NCBI RefSeq assembly: GCF_900156785.1
Contig: NZ_FTOP01000006.1
Span: forward strand, 62,001-126,000
From: Belliella pelovolcani
Lineage (GTDB): Bacteria > Bacteroidota > Bacteroidia > Cytophagales > Cyclobacteriaceae
Direction: 5' to 3'
Length of the DNA: 64,000 nucleotides
Of this stretch, positions 9,264 to 17,973 are shown in pieces (position 1 is the stretch's first letter; every line of letters starts with the position of its first letter). A program made the translations under genes and the position numbers. The notes below the pieces were generated by a model. That model worked only from the letters and a program-made list of their open reading frames with translations. It ran no database searches and was not told the DNA's origin.

Positions 9264-12200
9264 TTAGAATGATACTTGTAATCCAAGCATGGTTGTCCTT
9301 GGTCTCGGAAATGACCCAAAATCAAACCCAGGGTTGAATACACCTGAAGTAAAATCTGGATTATACCCTTTGTAAGCCTGGAATGTATATGGGTTTTGAA
9401 CTGACACATACACCCTTGCTGATTGCAGTTTGCCTAATACATTTCCAATCGTAGGGATTTTGTAACCCACAGAGACGGTTTGAATTCTCAGGTGTGTTCC
9501 ATCTTGCAGCCAGCCCTCTCTATCAGAATTTCTTTGATTTTGATTTGGATCTCCTGCTACCAATCTTGGCCATACTTCACTTGGGTTTTCAGGAGTCCAT
9601 CTTTGAAGGATATCCTCGTGCCTATTAGTGAAGTCCATGGTCAGCATGATATCTCTGTATTGACGACTATGAATCAAATATCCTCCAGCTCCAGAGGCAA
9701 AGAGCGTAAAGTCGAAGTTTTTGTATTTACCAGAAAAATTTAAACCATAGTAAACTGTAGGCAATCCACTGCCTAGATTCACTCTATCTTCAGCAAAATC
9801 TATGACACCATCACCATTGATATCCGCGAACTTAACATCACCTGGTGCGGTTCCTGCACTTTGGAAGGCGTGGTTATCTATCTCTTCTTGAGATTGGAAT
9901 ATTCCGATAGCTTTGTGTCCAAAATGATGTCCAATAGGAAGGCCTACTATAGTCCTAGAACCAGCCCCAAAAATCGGTTGGTTATCCCCTCCAAGGGATA
10001 AAACTTCGTTTTTCAAAGTAGTTGCATTTGCAGAAATATCAAATGTAAAATCACCTGTCATTTTTCTGTAAGTCAACTGAAATTCAAAACCTTGATTTCT
10101 CAAGCTTCCTGCGTTTACTACTGGACTTCCGGCAGCACCTGTAGAAGCAGGAATCGGCACACTTACTAGGATATCCTTTGTTGTACTGTTATAGTATTCT
10201 GCTGAGAATTCAAACTTCCCATCAAACAAGGCTCCATCGAAACCAATATTTGAAGTAGTTCGGGTTTCCCATCTGATATTAGGATCCACTTGTTGTGTTT
10301 GAATTGAACCTCTCACTACTTCACCACCGAAATTATATAGGACATTTGGGTTGATCGTAGCAAAATATAGATAGTCACCTATATTAGCATTACCTAATTG
10401 ACCATAAGAAGCTCTGAATTTCAAGTCTGCTATAAAAGAAGGTAAGGTAATGAAATCTTCATTGTGAATATTCCAACCTAAGGCAACAGATGGGAAGTTA
10501 CCATACCTATTGGTAGGAGAGAACTTGGAAGAACCATCTCTTCTAAGCGTCGCAGTGACGAGGTATCTGTCATCATAAGCATAGTTTACTCTACCTAGGT
10601 ATGAAGCGATCGCATATCTAAATTCAGATCCTGAAGCTTGCTTGTTTACACCATTATTTAAGACAGGAAAGTTGACATCTATTCCCTCGGAATAACCACT
10701 TCTGTTGATTGTCCCACCCTCTTGGTACATCTGGCCTGCCAATACATCTAGCCTATGCTTTCCAAATGTTCCATTGTAATTGATGGTGTTTTCTACTAGG
10801 CCTGTAGAGATGATTCTATGACCATCATCCATACGAGAGGTTCCATCATTGAAGAAAAAGCCCAATCTGAATGCAGGAAGATAAGCCAAGTCTCTAGCAT
10901 GGGTTCTATCATAATTCAAGTTGAGCTTATAACTCAATTTATGATTTTCTTGATCGATAAGCGCATATTCACCCCATCCTGTAGCAAATGTTCTATCTAC
11001 TGTTGTATTGGCAGTAAATAAGTTGTTCACACCAATTACATTTAGAGAAATTGCTCTTTGCAAATCTGCTTCGGTACCGCCATAACCACCAAGGTTATTT
11101 GGATCAAAAATTGGCATGGTTGGAATAGCTTGAACTAAGTCGGCAATAAGTGGAGGTCTATTACCAGCCAAAACATCTGGTCTGAAAGTCAAAGCATCTT
11201 CATAAGAGTGCGTATAATAGAGAGATGTACCAACTTTCAATCTACCCTTCTCAGAAAGCGTATTCATTCTCATAGAATATCTCTCGTAATTAGGTCCATT
11301 ACCTACAAGCGTTCCCTTATTTTCAAAATAATCAACGGATGCATTGTATTGGGTATATTCACCACCTCCAGAGAAATTAAGGTTGTGATTTTGTCTAAAG
11401 CCATTCTTCAAACCCTCTCTTTGCCAATCAGTATCAATGTCAGAAATAAATCGTGGATTATTTGGATCATTTGCTGGAACTAGTGGTTGGTTTCCATTTC
11501 TCTGCACCTCATTGATGATCATTTGATAATCCTCCCTACCTAGGACCGGAATCCTTTGCCATACTTGATCAACCCCAACATAAGTATTATACTCTACTTT
11601 AAGTGGGGTATTTTTCTTTCCTTGCTTCGTAGTGATGATTACCACCCCATTGGCAGCTCTAGATCCATAAATAGCCCCAGCAGAAGCATCTTTCAACACC
11701 TGCATGGTTTCTATGTCATTTGGATTGAAGTCTCTAGGTGTAGTCCCAACTGGAACTCCATCAATTACATAAAGTGGCTGTCCATTACCGAAAGTAGAAA
11801 TTCCTCTAATTCTAACACTTGGGAACGCTCCAGGTTGACCATCTGAGGTAACTTGAACCCCCGAGACCCTACCTTGAAGCATTTGTGCCACATCATTGGT
11901 AGAAAATTTCTTGATCTCGTCGGTATCCACAACAGAAATGGCACCTGTGATGTCCGACTTCTTTTGGGTACCATAGCCCACTACAATGACTTCATCCAAA
12001 TTAGATATATCCTCTTGAAGTGTTATATTAAGAAGAGACTGATTACCTACAGTCACCTCTTGAGAAGTATAACCTACAAAAGAAAACACCAAAACAGATG
12101 TTTGACTTGGTACTGAAATAGAAAAGGAACCATCAAGATCGGTGGCAACACCTCTTGTAGTCCCTTTTACCAACACTGTTACGCCTGGAATTGGTTGTTG

Positions 12201-12365
12201 ATCTGAGCTTGAAATAACTGTACCTCTCACAGTTACTTCTTGAGCTTCTGCCTCCAACCCAGCTTTTGCATCTTTGACAGCCACTGATGCACTAACATTA
12301 AATGTAAAAATTACACATAATGAAAGAAGTGTGGCTATCCTCAATCGTAAACGTTTTAAGTTCAT
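9264..12365 (-). CDS. SusC/RagA-family TonB-dependent receptor
   Basis: Outer-membrane TonB-dependent transporter of 1033 residues, expected to import arabino-oligosaccharides delivered by the SusD partner. Order of parts: signal peptide (about 1-27), a carboxypeptidase-regulatory-like domain (about 44-115, VRGTVISSSDQQPIPGVTV and DGSFSISVP), the TonB-box region LDEVIVVGYGTQKKSDITGA, a plug domain (LQGRVSGVQV, VRIRGISTFGNGQPLYVIDG, ANGVVIITTKQGK), then a barrel of about 800 residues ending in the aromatic strand TTMLGLQVSF. No extra signalling (STN) domain is present, so it is not a FecA-type signal transducer. It is the first gene of the leftward operon and faces araR across a 498-bp gap. 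Energy would come from TonB proteins such as those at 61947 and 62884. Confidence 0.97.
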   Translation of the reverse strand: MNLKRLRLRIATLLSLCVIFTFNVSASVAVKDAKAGLEAEAQEVTVRGTVISSSDQQPIPGVTVLVKGTTRGVATDLDGSFSISVPSQTSVLVFSFVGYTSQEVTVGNQSLLNITLQEDISNLDEVIVVGYGTQKKSDITGAISVVDTDEIKKFSTNDVAQMLQGRVSGVQVTSDGQPGAFPSVRIRGISTFGNGQPLYVIDGVPVGTTPRDFNPNDIETMQVLKDASAGAIYGSRAANGVVIITTKQGKKNTPLKVEYNTYVGVDQVWQRIPVLGREDYQMIINEVQRNGNQPLVPANDPNNPRFISDIDTDWQREGLKNGFRQNHNLNFSGGGEYTQYNASVDYFENKGTLVGNGPNYERYSMRMNTLSEKGRLKVGTSLYYTHSYEDALTFRPDVLAGNRPPLIADLVQAIPTMPIFDPNNLGGYGGTEADLQRAISLNVIGVNNLFTANTTVDRTFATGWGEYALIDQENHKLSYKLNLNYDRTHARDLAYLPAFRLGFFFNDGTSRMDDGHRIISTGLVENTINYNGTFGKHRLDVLAGQMYQEGGTINRSGYSEGIDVNFPVLNNGVNKQASGSEFRYAIASYLGRVNYAYDDRYLVTATLRRDGSSKFSPTNRYGNFPSVALGWNIHNEDFITLPSFIADLKFRASYGQLGNANIGDYLYFATINPNVLYNFGGEVVRGSIQTQQVDPNIRWETRTTSNIGFDGALFDGKFEFSAEYYNSTTKDILVSVPIPASTGAAGSPVVNAGSLRNQGFEFQLTYRKMTGDFTFDISANATTLKNEVLSLGGDNQPIFGAGSRTIVGLPIGHHFGHKAIGIFQSQEEIDNHAFQSAGTAPGDVKFADINGDGVIDFAEDRVNLGSGLPTVYYGLNFSGKYKNFDFTLFASGAGGYLIHSRQYRDIMLTMDFTNRHEDILQRWTPENPSEVWPRLVAGDPNQNQRNSDREGWLQDGTHLRIQTVSVGYKIPTIGNVLGKLQSARVYVSVQNPYTFQAYKGYNPDFTSGVFNPGFDFGSFPRPRTTMLGLQVSF

Positions 12366-12529
12366 AAAATTTAGGGTTTATTGAATTTGGGATAATTTTC
12401 ACTGTTTGAAATAGCTGAAAATTATTAATCGACGCTCATTTCATTAGATTGAGTTTGAGATCAATTAAGTAGATTTTTTACTATCACAATCGAATATTAG
12501 AAATTAAAATTAAAAGTCGCAAATTATTA

Positions 12530-12546
12530 ATTGTATTTTTTACACT
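12530..12546 (-). promoter_or_regulatory. candidate AraR operator upstream of susC
   Basis: Read on the minus strand this is AGTGTAAAAAATACAAT, an imperfect dyad of the form AGTGT-N7-ACAmT. It shares its spacing and arms with the better dyad at 13655-13671 before the symporter gene. It lies 165-181 bp upstream of the susC start. The regulator is inferred from proximity; the sequence match alone is modest in an AT-rich region. Confidence 0.35.
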
Positions 12547-12686
12547 ATTAAATCAAAAATTTACTTTTCACTAATATAAATCAACTGTAAAAAACCTTAA
12601 AACATAGACTGAAAAAGCACCATATCAATTGATTACCTGATTTTTATGATAGATATTAATAGCAAAAAAATTAAAAAATATTTTTA

Positions 12687-12786
12687 GACACTTAATAGAC
12701 TAAAACATTGATTTACTATTCAATTTTCAAAAATGATTCCTAGGAACAATTCTTAATAAATGCGAGAAATCAGATTATTAAGTGTC
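12687..12786. repeat. inverted decamer pair ATTAAGTGTC in the divergent region
   Basis: GACACTTAAT at 12687-12696 is the exact reverse complement of ATTAAGTGTC at 12777-12786, with 80 bp between them. The right copy continues as AGTGTCAATGT, which is the exact reverse complement of ACATTGACACT, the right part of the dyad before the symporter. These may be half-sites for one regulator serving both diverging units, possibly through looping. Confidence 0.4.
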
Positions 12787-12789
12787 AAT

Positions 12790-12822
12790 GTTGAATTTAT
12801 AAAAATAATTTTACTATCTTTC
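12790..12822 (+). promoter_or_regulatory. araR: candidate araR promoter
   Basis: GTTG at 12790-12793 and TATCTTTC at 12815-12822, 21 bp apart, resemble the Bacteroidota -33 (TTTG) and -7 (TAnnTTTG) boxes with one mismatch in each. Transcription would begin near 12829, about 35 bp before the araR ATG. The half-site AGTGTCAATGT (12781-12791) abuts the -33 box, so AraR could repress its own gene. Confidence 0.45.
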
Positions 12823-12863
12823 ATTTTAGTAAGCACCCTTTAAACCTAATTGAACTCATTTTT

Positions 12864-13574
12864 ATGAAATACTCAAACCAAACAAGACTCTTAGTTGCTG
12901 TAGATTGTATCATCTTTGGATTTGATGGCACAGATTATAAACTACTACTAATACAAAGAGGATTTGCTCCAGAAAGGGAAAAGTGGAGTTTGATGGGCGG
13001 CTTTATACAGCCAGAAGAATCTGCAGATAAGGCCGCTGAAAGAATCTTGCAGCAACTCACTGGGCTTCATGATGTCTATTTAGAACAAATTCAAGCCTTT
13101 AGCATTCCAGAAAGGGATCCTATTGAGCGAGTGATTGCACTTCCCTATGTGGCTTTAATTGATATAGAAAAATATCAAACACAGATCAATGATGATTTCC
13201 ATGCCAGATGGTTTACACTCAAAGAATTGCCTAATTTAATTTTTGACCACAACGAAATGGTAGAGATGGCCCTCAATAGGTTGAGATATAAAGCGGCATT
13301 TCATCCAATTCTATTCGAGTTGCTACCAGAAAAGTTTACGCTGCCTCAATTACAGGCAATGTACGAGGGACTTTATGACACCAAAATAGACAAACGAAAT
13401 TTTACACGTAAAGTACTATCTACTAAGCTTTTGAAAAAAGAGAAAGACAAAGACAAGTCAAGTTCTAAAAAAGGAGCCTTCTATTATTCATTAGACGAAG
13501 AGCATTACAAAGAGAACTTCACTAACATTCACAACTTTATCCCAAAAAATGAAATCCCTGTAGGAACTGAGTAA
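12864..13574 (+). CDS. araR: AraR-type L-arabinose regulator (NrtR/Nudix family)
   Basis: Predicted transcriptional regulator of arabinose genes, 236 residues. Residues 1-150 form a Nudix-fold domain and about 155-225 a winged helix-turn-helix, the NrtR architecture. The Nudix box spans about Gly46 to Leu68: the first Gly and Glu are kept, but the REUxEE core reads RILQQL, so the metal-binding glutamates are lost and hydrolase activity is unlikely. This matches the described Bacteroidetes AraR group, in which the degenerate Nudix domain binds L-arabinose as effector. Context supports this: the symporter and araA follow on the same strand and the arabinan operon diverges. The alternative, an NAD-related NrtR, is less likely because no NAD genes are nearby. 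The stop codon lies in the loop of a terminator. Confidence 0.85.
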   Translation: MKYSNQTRLLVAVDCIIFGFDGTDYKLLLIQRGFAPEREKWSLMGGFIQPEESADKAAERILQQLTGLHDVYLEQIQAFSIPERDPIERVIALPYVALIDIEKYQTQINDDFHARWFTLKELPNLIFDHNEMVEMALNRLRYKAAFHPILFELLPEKFTLPQLQAMYEGLYDTKIDKRNFTRKVLSTKLLKKEKDKDKSSSKKGAFYYSLDEEHYKENFTNIHNFIPKNEIPVGTE

Positions 13575-13589
13575 TCAGTTCCTTTTTTT
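13563..13589 (+). terminator. Rho-independent terminator of araR
   Basis: GGAACTGA (13563-13570) pairs with TCAGTTCC (13575-13582) around a GTAA loop and is followed by seven T. The araR stop codon TAA (13572-13574) sits inside the loop, so the coding sequence forms the left arm. It separates araR from the symporter and araA, which therefore need their own promoter. Confidence 0.88.
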
Positions 13590-13654
13590 ATTTTGATTAC
13601 TCCCATCTTTCTATAAAGCACCAACTGCTTCAATTATATATTTTTTCAATCTTT

Positions 13655-13671
13655 AGTGTTACATTGACACT
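13655..13671 (+). promoter_or_regulatory. candidate AraR operator before symporter/araA
   Basis: AGTGTTACATTGACACT is a 17-bp dyad with perfect 5-bp arms (AGTGT/ACACT) around 7 bp, ending 71 bp upstream of the symporter ATG. It is the strongest palindrome between araR and the symporter. Similar sequences occur on the other side of araR. A possible -7 element (TAAGATTG, 13703-13710) lies downstream of it. Confidence 0.5.
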
Positions 13672-13742
13672 TATTTTCTTTTTATTTGTAAAAAATAATG
13701 TGTAAGATTGACAATTAAACCCTTTAGAACCAACAAACCTTT

Positions 13743-15617
13743 ATGGAAGCAGGATTTTCAACCCTGGATTATATTGTATTTTCAGTATACGCTGTAGTCA
13801 TAGTAGCAGTAGGACTCTGGGTCTCCAGATCCAAAGCAGGAATTCAAAAAACCGCACAAGAATACTTTTTGGCAGATAAATCCCTTACTTGGTGGGCAGT
13901 CGGCGCCTCCTTGATTGCTGCCAATATATCAGCAGAACACTTCATCGGTACCTCAGGCTCAGGTTTTGCGATAGGTCTGGGGATTGCAGCATATGAATGG
14001 ATCGCAGCAATCACCCTTATTATCGTAGCCAAATACTTCTTACCTGTATTTCTTAAAAATGGCATTTATACGATGCCACAGTTTTTGGAATCTAGGTTTG
14101 ACAAAAGAGTGAGCACAGCCTTTGCTGTATTCTGGCTGCTAGTTTATGTATTTGTAAACTTAACCTCAGTAAGTTACTTGGGAGCATTGGCTTTAGAGAA
14201 AATCATGGGGGTACCTTTGCAATATGGTATTATCGGTCTCTTGGTATTCTCAGGTATCTATTCTATCTATGGCGGACTCACTGCCGTAGCATGGACTGAT
14301 GTGGTGCAAGTGATTGTGTTGATTGCAGGCGGATTAGTGACCACCTATTTAGCCTTAGATGCGGTAGGGGATGGATCAGGAGTCATAGCTGGTATGGCAA
14401 ATTTATATGAAAGCGCTAGGGAACATTTTGTCATGGTGATACCAAAAGGTGAAATCATGATTCCTGATGGAGTCGGTGGTTTAAAAGACGCTTATCAGGA
14501 TTTACCAGGGGTTGCTGTTGTTTTGGGTGCCATGTGGTTGACCAATATTGGCTATTGGGGATTCAATCAATACATCATTCAAAAAGGTTTGGCTGCAAAA
14601 AGCATAGAAGATGCAAAGAGAGGACTCATCTTCGCAGGATATTTAAAGATTTTAATACCACTTTTGGTTGTCATCCCTGGAATTGCTGCTTGGGTTTTGA
14701 TCAATAAGTCAACCCCAGAAGAACTCTCTGCTATGCTCAATATTCCATTTGAGCAAATCGGTACAATCAATAAATCTGACGAAGCTTATCCATGGTTATT
14801 GAAAAACTTTGTACCAGCAGGCATTAGAGGTTTAGCATTTGCAGCATTAGCGGCTGCCATTGTATCTTCCTTGGCATCCATGATCAATAGCACCTCCACC
14901 ATCTTCACAATGGATATATACAAGGTCTATTTCAACCCTGACGCGAATAACAATCAATTAGTTAAATCAGGAAGATTAGTTGCAGTAGTGGCTTTATTGA
15001 TTGCGATGCTTGTAGCGCCTCAGTTAGCCTCCTTAGATCAAGTGTTTCAGTATATCCAAGAATATACTGGATACATCTACCCTGGCGTAGTGGCTGTATT
15101 CTGTATGGGACTTTTCTGGAGACAGATCACAGGCAATGCAGCCCTTTGGACGGCGATTGCTACCATTCCAGCAGGAATTGTATTCAAAGTAATCTACCCT
15201 GATATGCCATTCTTGTTGAGAATGGGTTACGTATTCATCATATTACTGGCCATCGCCTCAGCCATCAGTTTTTCTGAAAAGAAAACATTCGAAAATCCAG
15301 CATTCAAAGAAACTGGGAAAGGTAGTAAATCACTTTCAGCTGCTTATCTTTTTCTAGGATCAGGAATAATATTGACCATCATAGGAATAATCCAATATAG
15401 CGCTTGGGCAAGTATTGGATTTGAATCTGTTTTTATGGCTGCAGCTTTATTCATCATGCTTGGTGTTATATTATATACCAATGTCAAAATGAAAACTGCT
15501 GATCCAAAATCATTGACTGTAGATCCTGTTTTGTTTAATACTGCCACACCTTTCAATCTCGGTGCAGCAGGAATCATCTTGATCGTTGGGCTACTTTACT
15601 ATTTCTTCTGGATGTAA
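13743..15617 (+). CDS. sodium/solute symporter (SSS family), probable L-arabinose permease
   Basis: Inner-membrane secondary transporter of 624 residues with roughly 13-14 hydrophobic helices, the LeuT-fold sodium/sugar symporter type. The N-terminal helix (about 8-26) is followed by YFLADKSLTWWAVGASLIAANISAEHFIG, the characteristic first repeat. The sodium-site helix appears as AAIVSSLASMINSTSTIFTMDIYK near residue 380, with the Ser/Thr cluster that contributes the Na2 site. The length slightly exceeds the usual 500-580 because of an extra C-terminal helix ending YYFFWM. It is followed after 32 bp by araA, so both are likely co-transcribed. Comparative genomics places SSS permeases in arabinose regulons of Bacteroidetes; specificity here is inferred from that and from araA. 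Confidence 0.88.
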   Translation: MEAGFSTLDYIVFSVYAVVIVAVGLWVSRSKAGIQKTAQEYFLADKSLTWWAVGASLIAANISAEHFIGTSGSGFAIGLGIAAYEWIAAITLIIVAKYFLPVFLKNGIYTMPQFLESRFDKRVSTAFAVFWLLVYVFVNLTSVSYLGALALEKIMGVPLQYGIIGLLVFSGIYSIYGGLTAVAWTDVVQVIVLIAGGLVTTYLALDAVGDGSGVIAGMANLYESAREHFVMVIPKGEIMIPDGVGGLKDAYQDLPGVAVVLGAMWLTNIGYWGFNQYIIQKGLAAKSIEDAKRGLIFAGYLKILIPLLVVIPGIAAWVLINKSTPEELSAMLNIPFEQIGTINKSDEAYPWLLKNFVPAGIRGLAFAALAAAIVSSLASMINSTSTIFTMDIYKVYFNPDANNNQLVKSGRLVAVVALLIAMLVAPQLASLDQVFQYIQEYTGYIYPGVVAVFCMGLFWRQITGNAALWTAIATIPAGIVFKVIYPDMPFLLRMGYVFIILLAIASAISFSEKKTFENPAFKETGKGSKSLSAAYLFLGSGIILTIIGIIQYSAWASIGFESVFMAAALFIMLGVILYTNVKMKTADPKSLTVDPVLFNTATPFNLGAAGIILIVGLLYYFFWM

Positions 15618-15649
15618 AAAAAGAATATCAAACCTAATTATATTGAATC

Positions 15650-17149
15650 ATGAATAACCTTAAGCATAACGAAGTTTGGTTTCTCACCGGAAGCCAGCAC
15701 CTTTACGGAGAGGAGACCCTTCGTCAAGTCGCGGAACATTCGCAAATAATCGCAAAATCACTCCATGAAGCCGAAGATATCAGTGTCAGCATCATCTTCA
15801 AACCTACTGTAAAAACAACAGAGGAAATCTTTGCTGTATGCCAAGAAGCTAATCTACATAAAAACTGTATTGGAGTCATAGCTTGGATGCACACCTTCTC
15901 CCCGGCCAAGATGTGGATCAATGGCTTGAAAATCCTCCAGAAACCAATGCTTCACCTCCATACCCAATTCAATAGGGATATTCCTTGGAATAGTATAGAT
16001 ATGGACTTTATGAACCTCAACCAAAGTGCACATGGCGACAGGGAGTTTGGTTTCATGGTTTCTAGGATGAAGATTGAGAGAAAGGTAGTGGTAGGACATT
16101 GGCAAGACCCGCAAGTCAAAAAACAAATCGATACTTGGGCTAGAGCTGCATCTGCTTGGGCTGATTGGCAAGGGGCTAAATTTGCAAGATTTGGAGACAA
16201 TATGCGCAACGTAGCCGTGACAGAAGGGGATAAAGTAGAAGCTGAACTCAAGTTTGGATTTGCAGTGAATACTTTTGCTGTAGGAGACCTAGTAGAACGA
16301 ATCAATGCTGTTATAGATTCAGAAGTAAAGACCCTGATAGAGGAGTATGAAGCTAGCTATACCTTAGCTGACAACCTAAAAGCGAACGGTTCCAAAAGAG
16401 CTTCACTTGTAGATGCTGCTCAAATTGAAATTGGCATGCGAAAATTCTTAAAAGAAGGTGGGTTCAAAGGTTTCACCAACACCTTTGAAGACTTACATGG
16501 CATGAAGCAATTACCTGGCATTGCAACCCAAAGGCTAATGGCTGAAGGCTATGGCTATGCCGGTGAAGGTGATTGGAAGACGGCTGCTTTGGTCAGAGCC
16601 ATGAAGGTCATGGGAACTGGTTTAGAAGGCGGCAATGCCTTCATGGAAGACTATACCTATCACTTTGACCCGAGCAATAGCATGGTACTCGGAGCGCACA
16701 TGCTTGAAGTAGATCCTGTATTGGCAAATGGAAAGCCTACTTGCGAAGTTCATCCTCTTGGAATCGGTGGTAAAGAAGATCCTGTAAGATTGGTCTTCAA
16801 TGGTAAAGCAGGAGCTTCGCTCAATGCCTCCTTGGTAGATATGGGCAATAGATTCAGGCTTGTGGTCAATGAAGTGGAGGCTGTGGAAGTACCACATGCA
16901 TTGCCAAAACTACCTGTGGCCAGAGTGATGTGGAAGCCACTACCTGATATGAACACAGGTTGCGCAGGCTGGATCTATGCTGGTGGTGCTCACCATACTT
17001 GCTTTAGTCAAAGTTTGACAACCGAGCATTTGGATGATTTTGCCAAGATCGCAGGCATAGAAAATATTACCATCGATAAAAACAGTAACTTAAAGCAACT
17101 CCAAAACGAAATCAGATGGAGTGATGCATTTTATAAATTGGGATTTTAA
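15650..17149 (+). CDS. araA: L-arabinose isomerase
   Basis: Cytoplasmic enzyme converting L-arabinose to L-ribulose using a divalent metal such as manganese. The protein has 499 residues, essentially the family length. Metal and catalytic residues fall at the same numbers as in the E. coli enzyme: Glu306 ([10 protein letters not shown]), Glu333 ([13 protein letters not shown]) and His350 ([10 protein letters not shown]), with the last His in AGGAHHTCF (448/449). The N-terminus [17 protein letters not shown] is diagnostic. The gene is the last of the symporter-araA unit and ends just before a strong terminator. Ribulokinase and ribulose-5-phosphate epimerase, needed to complete the pathway, are absent here and may lie left of the window edge or elsewhere. 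Confidence 0.98.
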   Translation: MNNLKHNEVWFLTGSQHLYGEETLRQVAEHSQIIAKSLHEAEDISVSIIFKPTVKTTEEIFAVCQEANLHKNCIGVIAWMHTFSPAKMWINGLKILQKPMLHLHTQFNRDIPWNSIDMDFMNLNQSAHGDREFGFMVSRMKIERKVVVGHWQDPQVKKQIDTWARAASAWADWQGAKFARFGDNMRNVAVTEGDKVEAELKFGFAVNTFAVGDLVERINAVIDSEVKTLIEEYEASYTLADNLKANGSKRASLVDAAQIEIGMRKFLKEGGFKGFTNTFEDLHGMKQLPGIATQRLMAEGYGYAGEGDWKTAALVRAMKVMGTGLEGGNAFMEDYTYHFDPSNSMVLGAHMLEVDPVLANGKPTCEVHPLGIGGKEDPVRLVFNGKAGASLNASLVDMGNRFRLVVNEVEAVEVPHALPKLPVARVMWKPLPDMNTGCAGWIYAGGAHHTCFSQSLTTEHLDDFAKIAGIENITIDKNSNLKQLQNEIRWSDAFYKLGF

Positions 17150-17172
17150 AAATTGATTTGCTTTAATGATTC

Positions 17173-17210
17173 AAAAAGGAGATTTGCAGTAGCTGTTCTC
17201 CTTTTTTTTA
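17173..17210 (+). terminator. Rho-independent terminator of araA
   Basis: AAAAAGGAGA (17173-17182) pairs with TCTCCTTTTT (17197-17206) around a 14-nt loop and runs into eight T. It begins 24 bp after the araA stop. Confidence 0.85.
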
Positions 17211-17361
17211 TTTCTTCTGCTTTCTCTAAGTTCTCATAGAGCTTTGTGATTGTTCTGATGATTTTTGCATTAGCCTAACGAAACAAGCAATCAAAAAAAA
17301 GCTGACAATAACGCCAGCTCTTTCTACTTAATCTAAGAAACAAATTTAATGAAAATCTATA

Positions 17362-17973
17362 CTATTTAAGAATGTTGACATTCACCCAATTGATCTCCTC
17401 TTGTCGGATGGTGTGGTCAGAGTCTTGGAAAATGTAAGTCTTCACAGCCGCACCCATTTTCTCCAACAGCTCGGCTGAAGCTTCAATTCTTGATAAAGGC
17501 ACATGCATATCTTGATGGCTTGAACCTATGAAAACTGGAGTTCCTGCAAACTTTCCACTGTACTTAGGCGCATTGAGCTTCTCTCCAATAAGTCCACCTG
17601 TAAATGCAATGACGCCACCGTACTTTTGCGCATTTTGTGCTGCATATTCCAAGGACAGACAAGCCCCTTGAGAGAAACCTATAAAGTAGATCTGCTCAGG
17701 CTTGAACCCTTTGTCTAAAACCTCCTTCACAATGTTATCCACTTTCTGAATGGATTGTGAAAAAGCAGGCTCGTTACTCTGATCAGGAGCCATGAAGCTG
17801 TAAGGATACCATGTATTTCCAGGAGCCTGAGGAGCTAATATGGCAAAGTCGCCCAAATTCAAATGATCTTTTAGGCTGACAATGCTTTGAGCAGTCGCTC
17901 CCCTGCCGTGGACCATGATTGCTACTTTACTTGCTACTTCTATTGACTTTCCTGCTTTGATGATATCAGACAT
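17362..17973 (-). CDS. alpha/beta-hydrolase, phospholipase/carboxylesterase type (MhqD-like)
   Basis: Cytoplasmic serine hydrolase of 203 residues with no signal peptide. The oxyanion region VHGRGATAQS lies near residue 22, the nucleophile elbow GFSQGACLSLEYA near 99, the Asp in SSHQDMHVPL near 155 and the His in QDSDHTIRQEEI near 187, so the triad looks complete. This is the short dienelactone-hydrolase/carboxylesterase fold. Its start overlaps the end of the dioxygenase gene by 8 bp, implying translational coupling. In Bacillus, MhqD (esterase) and MhqO (dioxygenase) belong to one quinone-response regulon, and this pair has the same composition. The substrate is unknown; it may process ring-cleavage products. 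It is the last gene of the four-gene unit. Confidence 0.85.
   Translation of the reverse strand: MSDIIKAGKSIEVASKVAIMVHGRGATAQSIVSLKDHLNLGDFAILAPQAPGNTWYPYSFMAPDQSNEPAFSQSIQKVDNIVKEVLDKGFKPEQIYFIGFSQGACLSLEYAAQNAQKYGGVIAFTGGLIGEKLNAPKYSGKFAGTPVFIGSSHQDMHVPLSRIEASAELLEKMGAAVKTYIFQDSDHTIRQEEINWVNVNILK

Larger units (their letters stand above)
12366..12863. other. divergent control region between susC and araR
   Basis: This 498-bp non-coding stretch is very AT-rich and carries no convincing small gene on either strand. It must contain the promoters for the leftward arabinan operon and for araR. Visible elements are a 17-bp dyad at 12530-12546, an inverted pair of identical decamers at 12687-12696 and 12777-12786, a short dyad TTTTAG...CTAAAA at 12682-12705, and an araR promoter candidate at 12790-12822. 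No clear TAnnTTTG element was found close to the susC start, so its 5' leader may be long. Confidence 0.7.

Noticed and set aside
12366-12863. Small gene or ncRNA in the susC-araR gap
   Set aside because: No frame of useful length with a start, and no stable GC-containing stem was found; the region reads as control DNA.
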